Origin: Omnitrophica WOR_2 bacterium RIFCSPHIGHO2_02_FULL_67_20
GTDB taxonomy: Bacteria > Omnitrophota > Gorgyraeia > Aquiviventales > Aquiviventaceae
Assembly: GCA_001805695.1 (NCBI GenBank)
Contig: MHGT01000019.1
Span: 45,438-79,470 of the forward strand
Length of the DNA: 34,033 nt
Direction of reading: 5' to 3'
The notes under the pieces were generated by a model, which did no database searches, was not told the DNA's origin, and saw only the letters and a list, made by a program, of their open reading frames with translations. Below, piece after piece: positions 24,671 through 33,412 of this stretch (its first letter is position 1; every line of letters starts with the position of its first letter). Both the position numbers and the translations under genes were made by a program.

Positions 24671-24708
24671 AGCAGAACCCACCTGTTGGGGGAGATATTG
24701 AAATGCGT

Positions 24709-25365
24709 CTATCCCCGCAGCGATTGGATCGCGTCCTTGTACGACGCGGCCTTGAACACATAGGTCCCCGCCACCAGGACGTTCGCCCCGGCCTCGCGGC
24801 AGGCTCGTCCGGTCTCGGCGTTGATCCCCCCGTCCACCGCGAGGTCGCGACTGAACCCCTCGCGCACCTGCCGCACTTTGGGAACGACCTCCGGCATGAA
24901 CGCCTGGCCGCCGAAGCCCGGCTCCACCGTCATGAGGAGCACGAGGTCGACCGCCTCGAGGAACGGCCGGAGGGCGTCGGCGCTCGTGCGCGGACGCACG
25001 GAGAGGCCCGGCCGCGCGCCGAGCGCTCGGATCGCGTCGAGCGTCTTGCGCAAGACGCTCTCGGTGCGCAACCCGGGCGCTTCGAGGTGCACCGTCAGAT
25101 ACTGGGCGCCCGCCTCGATGAAGGGCTTCACGTGCTGCTCCGGGTGGTTGAGCATGAGGTGGACATCGAGGGGCAGGCGGCTCGCGCGGCGGATCGCCTC
25201 GACGACGACCGGCCCGACGGTGAGGTTCGGCACGAAGTGGCCGTCCATCACGTCCACGTGGAGCCAGTCCGCGCCCGCCGCCTCGACGGCGCGGACCTCC
25301 TCGGCGAGCCGGCCGAAGTCGCACGCGAGGAGACTCGGCGACACCATGATCGAACGCGCGCTCAT
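24709..25365 (-). CDS. rpe: Ribulose-phosphate 3-epimerase
   Basis: MVSPSLLACDFGRLAEEVRAVEAAGADWLHVDVMDGHFVPNLTVGP; LLMTVEPGFGGQAFMPEVVPKV; VDGGINAETGRACREAGANVLVAGTYVF. Confidence 0.97.
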   Translation of the reverse strand: MSARSIMVSPSLLACDFGRLAEEVRAVEAAGADWLHVDVMDGHFVPNLTVGPVVVEAIRRASRLPLDVHLMLNHPEQHVKPFIEAGAQYLTVHLEAPGLRTESVLRKTLDAIRALGARPGLSVRPRTSADALRPFLEAVDLVLLMTVEPGFGGQAFMPEVVPKVRQVREGFSRDLAVDGGINAETGRACREAGANVLVAGTYVFKAASYKDAIQSLRG

Positions 25366-25481
25366 CTGCTGCCTTGCACTTGAATTTCGGATTTTGGATT
25401 TTGGATTTTGGATTTGCCGTACGGGAAATCAACCAATCCAAAATCGAAAATCCAAAATCTAAAATTCGCCTGTCGTTTCAT
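25362..25481 (-). repeat. Intergenic GGATTTTGGATTTT inverted array carrying a 39-aa bridging ORF
   Basis: ATTTCGGATTTTGGATTTTGGATTTTGGATTTG ... CAATCCAAAATCGAAAATCCAAAATCTAAAATTC. ORF MKRQANFRFWIFDFGLVDFPYGKSKIQNPKSEIQVQGSR* from ATGA at M16 stop to ATGA at rpe start. Confidence 0.9.
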
Positions 25482-26785
25482 CGAATATGGCACAGCTCGG
25501 TGAGCCGCCTCGTCTCGGGCTCGCCGACCGCCCCCACGACCGCCAGGTGCATCCGCGGTGTTTCGAAGAGCTCGCGGGCGACGCGCCGGATGTCCCGCTC
25601 GGTCACCTTGGCCATGTGCGCGAGGAGCTCGTCCGGCTTCGCGATGCGCCCAAGTGTTACCGCCTGCTCGCCCATCCAGAGCATCTGGTCCATGGTGTCC
25701 TCCAGCCCCATGAGGAGCTGTCCCGCGTAGTAGTCCTTCGCCCGCCGCAGCTCGGCGCGCGGGATCGGGCCGCGCCGCACGCGGGAAAGCTCCGTGAAGA
25801 TCGTCGCCACCGTCTCCGCCAGCTTGCCCGTGTCGCAGCCCGCGTGGATGACGAAGGCGCCGGTGTCCTCGAACCGCTTGATCTGCGTGCCGATCTCGTA
25901 GACCAGCCCCCGCCGCTCCCGCACCTCGCGGAAGAGCCGCGAGGACATGTTCGCGCCCAGCATGACATGGAGCAGCTCCAGGGCGAACCGGGCCGGGTGC
26001 GTGCGCGGAATCGCGTAGGTGCCGACGCACAGGTGCGCCTGCTCGGTCGGCTTGTTCCACACGCGCACCTGCGGGCCCCGCCGGGGCCGGGGCGCGCGGA
26101 GGAACCGGCCGCGGGCTCCGCCTTTCGCACCCGTCGGGGCGGGGTGTTGGCCGGCGCCGAAGGCCCGCCGGATATGCCGCGTCGCCGCGCCGGGCTCCAC
26201 CGCCCCCGCCACCGTCACGAGGAGGTTGGCCGGCCGGTACATCCGCCGCCAGTAGCCGACGAGGTCGGCGCGCGTGATCCGGCGCACGGTGTCGATCGTC
26301 CCCGAGAGCAGCATCCCGAGCGGATGGTCGGGCCACAGGAGCTGGCTGAAGAGGTCGTGCACGTACTGGCCCGGCGCATCCTCGCACATGCGGATCTCTT
26401 CAAGGATGACCTCGCGCTCCTTTTCGATGTCCTGGGGGCTGAACCGCGGCCCGCGGACCATGTCCGCCAGCACGTCCACCGCCCGGCGCGCGTGGCGGTG
26501 CGGCACCTTCGCCAGGTAGCAGGTGAACTCTTCGGCGGTGAAGCCGTTCAGCATCCCGCCGACCCCCTCCACCTGCTGTTTGAGCTCCTCGCAGGAGCGC
26601 CGGCGCGTACCCTTGAAGAGCAGGTGCTCGAGGAAGTGCGAGATGCCCGCCACCGCGGGCAGCTCGTAGCGCCCGCCCGCCCGCGCCCAGACGCCGACTG
26701 CCACCGACTGGGCGTGCGGCATCGGCTTCAGGACCAGGCCCAGGCCGCCGGGCAAGGTGGAGACGTGGGAGGCCGGAGGGCTCAT
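25478..26785 (-). CDS. M16 family zinc peptidase (processing-protease type)
   Basis: GVWARAGGRYELPAVAGISHFLEHLLFKGT (HxxEH), VILEEIRMCEDAPGQYVHDLF. Confidence 0.95.
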   Translation of the reverse strand: MSPPASHVSTLPGGLGLVLKPMPHAQSVAVGVWARAGGRYELPAVAGISHFLEHLLFKGTRRRSCEELKQQVEGVGGMLNGFTAEEFTCYLAKVPHRHARRAVDVLADMVRGPRFSPQDIEKEREVILEEIRMCEDAPGQYVHDLFSQLLWPDHPLGMLLSGTIDTVRRITRADLVGYWRRMYRPANLLVTVAGAVEPGAATRHIRRAFGAGQHPAPTGAKGGARGRFLRAPRPRRGPQVRVWNKPTEQAHLCVGTYAIPRTHPARFALELLHVMLGANMSSRLFREVRERRGLVYEIGTQIKRFEDTGAFVIHAGCDTGKLAETVATIFTELSRVRRGPIPRAELRRAKDYYAGQLLMGLEDTMDQMLWMGEQAVTLGRIAKPDELLAHMAKVTERDIRRVARELFETPRMHLAVVGAVGEPETRRLTELCHIR

Positions 26786-27243
26786 CGAAAATTCATTCCA
26801 AATGATCTCGGGTTTTGAAGAGAACCCCCGGGACGCGCCATGTCGAGATACTGTTGGAGGATCAACTGCGCCGCCACCTGGTCGATGACCGCTTTCCGCT
26901 TGCGGCCGCGCGTGCCGATCTCCTGCAGCGCACGCGAGCCCTGCACCGTGGTCAGCCGCTCGTCGATGAGCTCCACGGGCATCGCGAGCCGCCGGCGGAG
27001 CTCGTCGGAAAACGCCGCGACCTTCCGGGCTTGCGGGCCACGCTCGCCGCGCATCGTGAGCGGCAGCCCCACGACCACCGTCCGCACGCCGTGCCGCTCG
27101 ACGAGCGCGCGCACCGCCTCCACGTCCTGCGACAGCCCCGTCCGCTCGAGGACGGTGAGCCGCTGCGCGGTCAGCCCCAGCGGGTCGCTGAGTGCGACCC
27201 CGATGCGCACGTCTCCCACGTCGAGGCCGAGCACGCGGGTCAT
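26782..27243 (-). CDS. ruvX: Holliday junction resolvase-like RuvX/YqgF
   Basis: MTRVLGLDVGDVRIGVALSDPLGLTAQ, VVVGLPLTMRGERG, LIDERLTTVQGSRAL. Confidence 0.94.
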   Translation of the reverse strand: MTRVLGLDVGDVRIGVALSDPLGLTAQRLTVLERTGLSQDVEAVRALVERHGVRTVVVGLPLTMRGERGPQARKVAAFSDELRRRLAMPVELIDERLTTVQGSRALQEIGTRGRKRKAVIDQVAAQLILQQYLDMARPGGSLQNPRSFGMNFR

Positions 27244-27344
27244 CCCACCACCTGCCTTGGTTCGCCGGAGACGAACCGGACACGGACGATGAGATGCGCG
27301 TGGTGTGTCCCGGCCTTCGGCCGGAAAGCAGGTGGTGGGATCAT
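27240..27344 (-). repeat. ATCCCACCACCTG-type structured inverted repeat, copy D, with bridging micro-ORF (34 aa)
   Basis: Same length as copy [38 protein letters not shown] from ATGA at trpA stop to ATGA at ruvX start. Confidence 0.93.
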
Positions 27345-28147
27345 ACCGCCTTCCGGAGACGCGCGACGAACGCCGCCGCGCGCCGGAGGGCCGCGCGGCC
27401 TCGCGCGAGCGCCATCGCCTGGATGAGCGCGCTGCCGACGATGACCCCGTCGGCGACGCGGGCCACCGCCGCGGCCTGGGCGCTCGTCGAAATGCCGAAG
27501 CCCACGCACACCGGCTTGGTCGTCAGCAGCTTGAGCTGGCGCACCCCGTGCACTAGGCCCGGCGGCAGCTCGCGTCGCGCGCCGGTCGTGCCGGCCACGG
27601 AGACGTAGTAGATGAACCCCTGCGCGGCGCGCGCGATCATCCGCAGCCGCGCAGGCGGGCTGGTGGGTGCCGCCAATAACACGGCGCAGAGCCGCTCGGC
27701 CGAGGTCGAGCGGCGCAGCAGCAGGCTTTCTTCGACCGGCAGGTCCGGCACGATGACGCCCGCCAGGCCGCTCGTCCGCGCCGAGCGCGCGAACGCGCGG
27801 ACCGCCTCCGGCGCGCCCCCGGGCCCGAACGACAGGACCGGGTTCCAGTACGTGAGCGCCACCACCGGGACGCGCAGTTGCCCGCGCACCGAGGCCACGG
27901 CGTCCAGCACCCGCGGCGGGGTCGCACCCCGCGCGAGCGCGCGCGACGAGGCCGCCTGGATGACCGGCCCGTCGGCGAGCGGGTCCGAAAACGGAATGCC
28001 GACCTCGATCACGTCCGCTCCGGCCTCCTGGAGCGCCAGGAGGAGTGGGCCGGTCGTGCGCAGGTCCGGGTCGCCCGCCATGATGAACGGGATGAGCGCC
28101 TTCCGGCCCGCGCCCCGGAGGCGCTCAAACGCGGCGGGCAGGTCCAT
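27341..28147 (-). CDS. trpA: Tryptophan synthase alpha subunit
   Basis: [84 protein letters not shown]. Confidence 0.97.
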   Translation of the reverse strand: MDLPAAFERLRGAGRKALIPFIMAGDPDLRTTGPLLLALQEAGADVIEVGIPFSDPLADGPVIQAASSRALARGATPPRVLDAVASVRGQLRVPVVALTYWNPVLSFGPGGAPEAVRAFARSARTSGLAGVIVPDLPVEESLLLRRSTSAERLCAVLLAAPTSPPARLRMIARAAQGFIYYVSVAGTTGARRELPPGLVHGVRQLKLLTTKPVCVGFGISTSAQAAAVARVADGVIVGSALIQAMALARGRAALRRAAAFVARLRKAV

Positions 28148-29342
28148 TCGGGAAGAGCCGCTCGGCCATCGTCTGGACGTCTTTGTCGCCGCGCCCGGAG
28201 AGGCCGACGATGACAAGCGCGTTGCGCGGCAGGCGGCGAGCCAGCGGCTCCAGATAGCCGATGGCGTGCGCCGGCTCCAAGGCCGGCAGGATGCCCTCGG
28301 TGCGCGCGAGGAGCGCGGCACCCCGCAGGGCCGTCGCGTCGCTGGCGGCGGCGTACTCCGCGCGCTTCGCCAGCTGGTAGTAGGCATGCTCCGGCCCGAC
28401 GCCGGGATAGTCCAGGCCCGCCGAGATGGACTGGGTCTCCATCACCTGCCCGAACCGGTCCTGCAGGAGCAGGCTGCGTGAGCCGTGCAGGACGCCCGGC
28501 CGCCCCTTGACCAGCGTGGCGGCGTGATGCCCCGGGGTGAGCGATCGGCCGCCCGCCTCGACGCCGATCATCCGCACGCGCCGGTCGTTGCGGAACGGGT
28601 GGAAGAGGCCGATGGCGTTGGAGCCGCCGCCGACGCAGGCCAGCAACACGTCGGGCAGCCGGCCCGCCACTTTCCGGATTTGCCGGCGGGCTTCCTCGCC
28701 GATGACCGACTGGAAGTCGCGCACCAGGCGCGGGTACGGGTGCGGCCCGACGACGGAGCCGATGCAGTAGTGGGTCGTGCGCACCGTGGTCACCCAGTTG
28801 CGGATCGCGTCGTTGCAGGCGTCCTTGAGCGTGCGCGTGCCGCTGCGCACCGCGGTGACGCGAGCACCCAGCAGGCGCATCCGCACGACGTTGAGTGATT
28901 GGCGGCGCATGTCCTCCTCGCCCATGAACACCTCGCACTCGAGGCCGAAGAGGGCGGCCACCGTCGCGGTCGCGACCCCGTGCTGGCCCGCACCGGTTTC
29001 GGCGATGAGCCGCCGCTTGCCCATGCGCACGGCGAGCAGCCCCTGGCCGAGCGTGTTGTTGATCTTGTGGGCGCCGGTGTGCAGGAGGTCTTCCCGCTTG
29101 AGGTAGACGCGGACGCGGCCGAGTGAGCGGCTGAGGCGCTTGGCGAAGTAGAGGGGCGTCGGTCGGCCGGCGTACTGCGCGAGCAGCTCGCCGAGCTGGC
29201 GGCGGAAGCCGGAATCCCGGCGGGCCTCGGCGTAGGCGCGCTCGAGCTCATCCAGCGCGGCCATGACGGTCTCCGGGACGAACTTGCCCCCGAAGGGCCC
29301 GAAGTGGCCGGTGCGGTCTGGGAGGGTCGGTTGGAATCTCAT
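28125..29342 (-). CDS. trpB: Tryptophan synthase beta subunit
   Basis: [70 protein letters not shown]. Confidence 0.98.
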   Translation of the reverse strand: MRFQPTLPDRTGHFGPFGGKFVPETVMAALDELERAYAEARRDSGFRRQLGELLAQYAGRPTPLYFAKRLSRSLGRVRVYLKREDLLHTGAHKINNTLGQGLLAVRMGKRRLIAETGAGQHGVATATVAALFGLECEVFMGEEDMRRQSLNVVRMRLLGARVTAVRSGTRTLKDACNDAIRNWVTTVRTTHYCIGSVVGPHPYPRLVRDFQSVIGEEARRQIRKVAGRLPDVLLACVGGGSNAIGLFHPFRNDRRVRMIGVEAGGRSLTPGHHAATLVKGRPGVLHGSRSLLLQDRFGQVMETQSISAGLDYPGVGPEHAYYQLAKRAEYAAASDATALRGAALLARTEGILPALEPAHAIGYLEPLARRLPRNALVIVGLSGRGDKDVQTMAERLFPNGPARRV

Positions 29343-29382
29343 GGCATGGAAACCCTTATGGTAACCGTCGGGAGAGGATGTG

Positions 29383-30387
29383 TCAAACGACGGAGGAGGC
29401 TGACCAGAGGCGCACGCGGCGGCCTACCCTGGCCCGGCGGGCCCGGCGCACGACCTCAGCACCCAGGGCGATGTCATGGATGGCCAGGCCGGTGGAGTCG
29501 AAGACGGTCAGCTCGGCGGCCGAGCGGCGGCCGCGCGCGCGGCCAATGAGGATCTCGCCCAGGCTGGCGTGGATGTCGCGCCGCCGGAAGAACCCGCGGC
29601 GCACCGGCACGTTCAGCTCCCCGCCGTGGAGCGCCTGCTCCCGCTCGTCGACCACGACGAGCGCGTCGGTGAGGATGCGCGGGTCGAGTTCCTGCTTGCC
29701 CGGGGCGTCCGCCCCGACCGCGTTGACGTGCGTGCCGAGCGAGAGCCACGCGCGCCTGACGATGGGGCGGCGCGAGGGGGTGAGCGTCACGACGATGTCG
29801 GCCTCCCGTACGCACCGCTCGATCCCGGCGCAGGGCTCGAAGGCGATGCCGCGGTGGGTGCGGCGCATCCGCGCGCAGAAGTGCCGCGCCTCGCCCGGAA
29901 GCGCCCCCCAGACGCGCACCCGGCGCAGGCGGAAGACCGCGGCGAGCGCGGCCAGCTGGGCGTCCGCCTGCGCCCCGCAGCCGACGAGCCCGACGGTGCG
30001 GCTGTCGCGCCGCGCGAGTGTGCGCGCCGCCACCGCTGCGGCGGACGCCGTGCGCAGCTTCGTGATGAGCAGCCCGTCCATCACGGCGAGCGGCACCCCC
30101 GTCGCCGGGTCGTTGAGGACGATGACCGCCATGACCGTCGGCAATCCGCGCGCGGGGTTGTGCGGGTGCACGTTCACCCACTTGATACCGCAGGCCGGCG
30201 GGTGCGCAAGGTAAGCCGGCATCGCCCGGAAATCGCTGCCGCGCGACAGCGGCAGATAGATTTTCGGCGGCATGACCGTTTCGCCGCGCGCCATGGCCTT
30301 GAACGCCTCGCGCGTCGTGCGGATGGCGGTGCGGATGTCCACGAGGCGGGCGACATCCCGCTGAGTCAAAATCAACGTGTCTTGCAT
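29383..30387 (-). CDS. Ornithine cyclodeaminase / mu-crystallin family
   Basis: [105 protein letters not shown]. Confidence 0.92.
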   Translation of the reverse strand: MQDTLILTQRDVARLVDIRTAIRTTREAFKAMARGETVMPPKIYLPLSRGSDFRAMPAYLAHPPACGIKWVNVHPHNPARGLPTVMAVIVLNDPATGVPLAVMDGLLITKLRTASAAAVAARTLARRDSRTVGLVGCGAQADAQLAALAAVFRLRRVRVWGALPGEARHFCARMRRTHRGIAFEPCAGIERCVREADIVVTLTPSRRPIVRRAWLSLGTHVNAVGADAPGKQELDPRILTDALVVVDEREQALHGGELNVPVRRGFFRRRDIHASLGEILIGRARGRRSAAELTVFDSTGLAIHDIALGAEVVRRARRARVGRRVRLWSASSVV

Positions 30388-30408
30388 GAAGAGCCGGGCC
30401 CGCTCAGG

Positions 30409-30500
30409 AGGACGCAGATGACCGCTGATTGCTGCGCAGATCACCGCAGATCAGCGAAAATCTGCGCTCTGTCATCTGCGGCAATCTGCGTCCTCCTCAT
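30409..30500. repeat. Intergenic inverted array of ACGCAGATGACCGCTGAT / ATCAGCGAAAATCTGCG units
   Basis: aggaggacgcagatgaccgctgattgctgcgcagatcaccgcagatcagcgaaaatctgcgctctgtcatctgcggcaatctgcgtcctcct. Confidence 0.9.
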
Positions 30501-30514
30501 TTGTGAAGCTCGTC

Positions 30515-31606
30515 CTAGGATCCTACCCGGAAATGGATCACGTCGCCGTCCTGCACCGCGTAGTCCTTCCCCTCCAGCCGTAGGAAACCCTGCGCCTTCG
30601 CGTTCGCCTCGCTGCCGCACTGCAGCAGCGCCTGGGCCTGGATGACCTCGGCGCGGATGAACTTCCGCTCGAAGTCGGTATGGATGGTCCCGGCCGCCTG
30701 CGGCGCTTTCGTGCCGCGCGGGACGGTCCAGGCCTGGAGGATCTTCGAGGCGGTCGTGAAGAAGGTGATGAGCGACAGGAGGGCCGAGCCCTCCCGGATG
30801 ACCTGCGGCAGGACCGACTCCTTCACCCCCAGCTCCCGCATCATCTCGGTCCGGTCCGCCGGCGGAAGCTCCATCAGCTCCGCTTCGAGCTTCGCGCACA
30901 CGACCACCACGCGGGCCCCCTCGCGCTCCGCGAGCGCGCGGAGTGCTGCGACCGACGGCTCCGACGAGCCGCTTCCCTCCCCGACGTTCGCCGCGTAGAG
31001 CACCGGCTTCGCGCTGAGCAGATCCACCCCCCACGTCCCGGGGTGCTGCTCCGGTGCCAGGCTCAGGCTGCGGATCGTCCGTCCGGCGCCGAGTGCTGTG
31101 TCCCATGCGGCCAGCCGCTCGACGAGAGCCGCCGCCTTCTTGTCGCCGCTCTTCGCCAGCTTCTGCTCCTTCTCCTTGCGGCGCTGGACGACCTCGAGGT
31201 CCTTGAGGAGGAGTTCGGTGTTGACGACCTCGGCGTCGCGCGCCGGATCCGTCCCGCCCATCGGGTGGGCGACGTTTTCCTCCTCGAAGCAGCGCACGAC
31301 GTGCAGGAGCGCGTCCACGCCGAAGACGTGGCTGAGGAACTGGTTGCCGAGCCCCTCGCCCTGGGAAGCACCCTTCACCAGGCCGGCGATGTCCACGACC
31401 TCGAGCGTCGTCGGGATCACCCGCTCCGGCAAGAGGAGCGCCGCCAGCGCGTCGAGGCGCGCATCCGCGACTGGTGCGACGCCGACGTGCTGGTCAATCG
31501 TCGTGAACGGGTACGGCGCCACCGCGGCGTGGCCGGCGGTCAGCGCGTTGAAGAGCGTGGACTTGCCGGCGTTGGGCAACCCCACCAGGCCGAGCTTTGT
31601 ACTCAT
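30515..31606 (-). CDS. ychF: Redox-regulated ATPase YchF
   Basis: MSTKLGLVGLPNAGKSTLFNALTAGHAAVAPYPFTTIDQHVGVAPVADARLDALA; C-terminal TGS-like FERKFIRAEVIQAQALL...GKDYAVQDGDVIHFRV. Confidence 0.96.
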   Translation of the reverse strand: MSTKLGLVGLPNAGKSTLFNALTAGHAAVAPYPFTTIDQHVGVAPVADARLDALAALLLPERVIPTTLEVVDIAGLVKGASQGEGLGNQFLSHVFGVDALLHVVRCFEEENVAHPMGGTDPARDAEVVNTELLLKDLEVVQRRKEKEQKLAKSGDKKAAALVERLAAWDTALGAGRTIRSLSLAPEQHPGTWGVDLLSAKPVLYAANVGEGSGSSEPSVAALRALAEREGARVVVVCAKLEAELMELPPADRTEMMRELGVKESVLPQVIREGSALLSLITFFTTASKILQAWTVPRGTKAPQAAGTIHTDFERKFIRAEVIQAQALLQCGSEANAKAQGFLRLEGKDYAVQDGDVIHFRVGS

Positions 31607-31613
31607 CGTCGTT

Positions 31614-31630
31614 CCGGTGTCTGACACCGG
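31614..31630. repeat. Short perfect palindrome between EamA-type gene and ychF
   Basis: CCGGTGTC-T-GACACCGG. Confidence 0.6.
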
Positions 31631-31633
31631 CCA

Positions 31634-32053
31634 TTAGCGACGCAGCAACAGGACTCCGACAACGACGCACACCACCCCCAGCAGGCGCGAAAGGGTCAGC
31701 GGCTCGCGCAGCACCCACCAGCCGAGGAGGGCGGCCACCAGCGGGTAGGCGCCGGCGACCGGCGTCACCTGGGAGAGCGCGCCGCTCTTGAGCGCATGGT
31801 AGAACGCCATCTGCCCCACGAAGCTGGCGAGCAGGCCGCTGAGTGCGAGCAGCACCACCGACGTCCAGGGCATCGCGCGCACCGCCGCCCAGGGCGACCA
31901 GAGCCACGTGGCGACCACGAGGCCGACCACCACTCCCGCGCTGCGGACGACGACGCCCGCGGCGGGTGGGGCGCCGCCCAAGCCCACTTTCTCCATGAGG
32001 GGGACGATGCCCCAGATGCACGCCGTCAGCAAGGCCCAGAGAAACGCATTCAT
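31634..32053 (-). CDS. EamA-type single-domain membrane transporter
   Basis: MNAFLWALLTACIWGIVPLMEKVGLGG...GQMAFYHALKSGALSQVTPVAGAYPLVAALLGWWVLREPLTLSRLLGVVCVVVGVLLL. Confidence 0.85.
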   Translation of the reverse strand: MNAFLWALLTACIWGIVPLMEKVGLGGAPPAAGVVVRSAGVVVGLVVATWLWSPWAAVRAMPWTSVVLLALSGLLASFVGQMAFYHALKSGALSQVTPVAGAYPLVAALLGWWVLREPLTLSRLLGVVCVVVGVLLLRR

Positions 32054-32056
32054 GTA

Positions 32057-32164
32057 ACCTCCACTGGTGGGGTCAGACACCTCGCTTCAGCCACCCGACG
32101 GCGAGGTGTCACCTCCACTGGTGGGGTCAGACACCTCGCTTCAGCCACCCGACGGCGAGGTGTC
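32057..32164. repeat. Perfect tandem duplication of a 54-bp unit containing a 10-bp stem
   Basis: acctccactggtggggtcagacacctcgcttcagccacccgacggcgaggtgtc x2 (32057-32110, 32111-32164); GACACCTCGC...GCGAGGTGTC hairpin. Confidence 0.95.
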
Positions 32165-32173
32165 AGACCCCAA

Positions 32174-32905
32174 CTATTCGCGGCGAAATTGCTGCCAGAG
32201 CCGCCGGAAGCGGCTCTCGTACAGCAGCTGGTAGAGCGCCTGCTTGTCGGGGAACGCGCGCGCCGCCGCCTCGCGGAGCGCTGCCTGCTGGATCTCGATG
32301 TCGATGAGCGGCACATCCCCGGAGACGATCAGCTCGCAGATGCGGTCCGCCTGCCGCTGGAGCGCGCGCACCGTCTCGTCCTCGGCGCAGAGTGCGGAGA
32401 GCCGTGCCAGCAGCTCCTCCTTCACGTCCTCGCGGTTGACGGCCGAGAGCGGGATCAGCTCGACGTCCCGGCGCCGCTTCAGCGCCGTCAGGAACGGGAT
32501 CGGCGACACACCCGCCGTCGCGACGATGGAGGGGCCGCGGTCGAAGGCCTCCTGCACCGCCTGCTCGAACGCCTTCGAGGAGAGCTCCATCTTGCCCAGC
32601 TCATCGAGGAAGAGGAGGAAGGCGCGCTGGACCCCGCGCCGGATCACCGGCACCGCCACGTTCTCGAGGACGGAGGGATTGACCAGGTACGGCCCGACGC
32701 GCGTGCCATGCTCGAGGCGGCGGTGCGCCAGCAGGACCTGCCGCCCGTCGAGCGGGCTGAGCCAGAACCCCACGCGCTGCTCCCCTTCCCGGCACTCCTC
32801 GGTCAGGAAGCCGTCGATCGGGCAGTGGCGCAGGGAGCGGACGAGCTCCTTCACGAGGGTGGTCTTGCCGCTGCCGGGCCGGCCGACGATGAGGAGGTGC
32901 TTCAT
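32174..32905 (-). CDS. THEP1-like nucleoside-triphosphatase with C-terminal extension
   Basis: MKHLLIVGRPGSGKTTLVKELVRSLRHCPIDGFLTEECREGEQRVGFWL; AFLLFLDELGKMELSSKAFEQAV. Confidence 0.85.
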   Translation of the reverse strand: MKHLLIVGRPGSGKTTLVKELVRSLRHCPIDGFLTEECREGEQRVGFWLSPLDGRQVLLAHRRLEHGTRVGPYLVNPSVLENVAVPVIRRGVQRAFLLFLDELGKMELSSKAFEQAVQEAFDRGPSIVATAGVSPIPFLTALKRRRDVELIPLSAVNREDVKEELLARLSALCAEDETVRALQRQADRICELIVSGDVPLIDIEIQQAALREAAARAFPDKQALYQLLYESRFRRLWQQFRRE

Positions 32906-32906
32906 C

Positions 32907-32994
32907 AGAGTGGCGAAGTGACTGAGTGGCAAAGTGGCCTGGCTCTATAAGGCGAGTGGACCCTTCCACTCTGCCACTTAGCCACTGGGCCACT
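32907..32994. repeat. Intergenic inverted array of AGTGGC(A/G)AAGTGGC units
   Basis: agagtggcgaagtgactgagtggcaaagtggcctgg ... ccttccactctgccacttagccactgggccactt. Confidence 0.88.
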
Positions 32995-33411
32995 TCATTC
33001 GAGCGGGAGGGACTTGCGCCGGTCCGACTTCTTGTAGTACTCCAGGGTCGGCAGGATGGGCGCGAAGTCCTCGGGATACGGGAGGAAGAAGGTCGCCGCC
33101 TCATAGACGCCCACGCTGGTCCGGACGGCCCCCTTGAAGACGCCGTACGCCGCGCCCGTGAAGAAGCTGCCGCCGGTGTCGCCGCTCGACATTCGCTGGC
33201 CGATGTTGAGCGGAATCTCCATCCACCCGCCGAGCGCATTGGCCAGCCCCCGCCCCAGCTTGTTGAAGGCCGGGTGGAGGTTGTACCGGCCCATCACCTC
33301 ATCGACGCGGTCCTGCGCCGGCGGCGTAGGCGGCAGCTCGGCCCACACCGCCGAGGCTCCGACGCACACCGCCACGACCGCGATCCCGCTCAAGCGTCGC
33401 CACACCGTCAT
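32995..33411 (-). CDS. Exosortase system-associated protein, TIGR04073-like
   Basis: Signal peptide; KLGRGLANALGGWMEIPLNIGQRM...GAAYGVFKGAVRTSVGVYEAATFFLPYPEDFAPIL. Confidence 0.75.
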   Translation of the reverse strand: MTVWRRLSGIAVVAVCVGASAVWAELPPTPPAQDRVDEVMGRYNLHPAFNKLGRGLANALGGWMEIPLNIGQRMSSGDTGGSFFTGAAYGVFKGAVRTSVGVYEAATFFLPYPEDFAPILPTLEYYKKSDRRKSLPLE

Positions 33412-33412
33412 G

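Noticed and set aside
24671-24708. Possible repeat between rpe and the phosphohexomutase (CCCAACAGGTGGG)
   Set aside because: Only a short imperfect dyad; no array or element arms.
27240-27344. Classical REP/BIME with RAYT transposase or MITE of a known IS
   Set aside because: No RAYT or transposase in the window to link it to; size and nested three-hairpin layout do not match what I know of REPs. Not excluded genome-wide.
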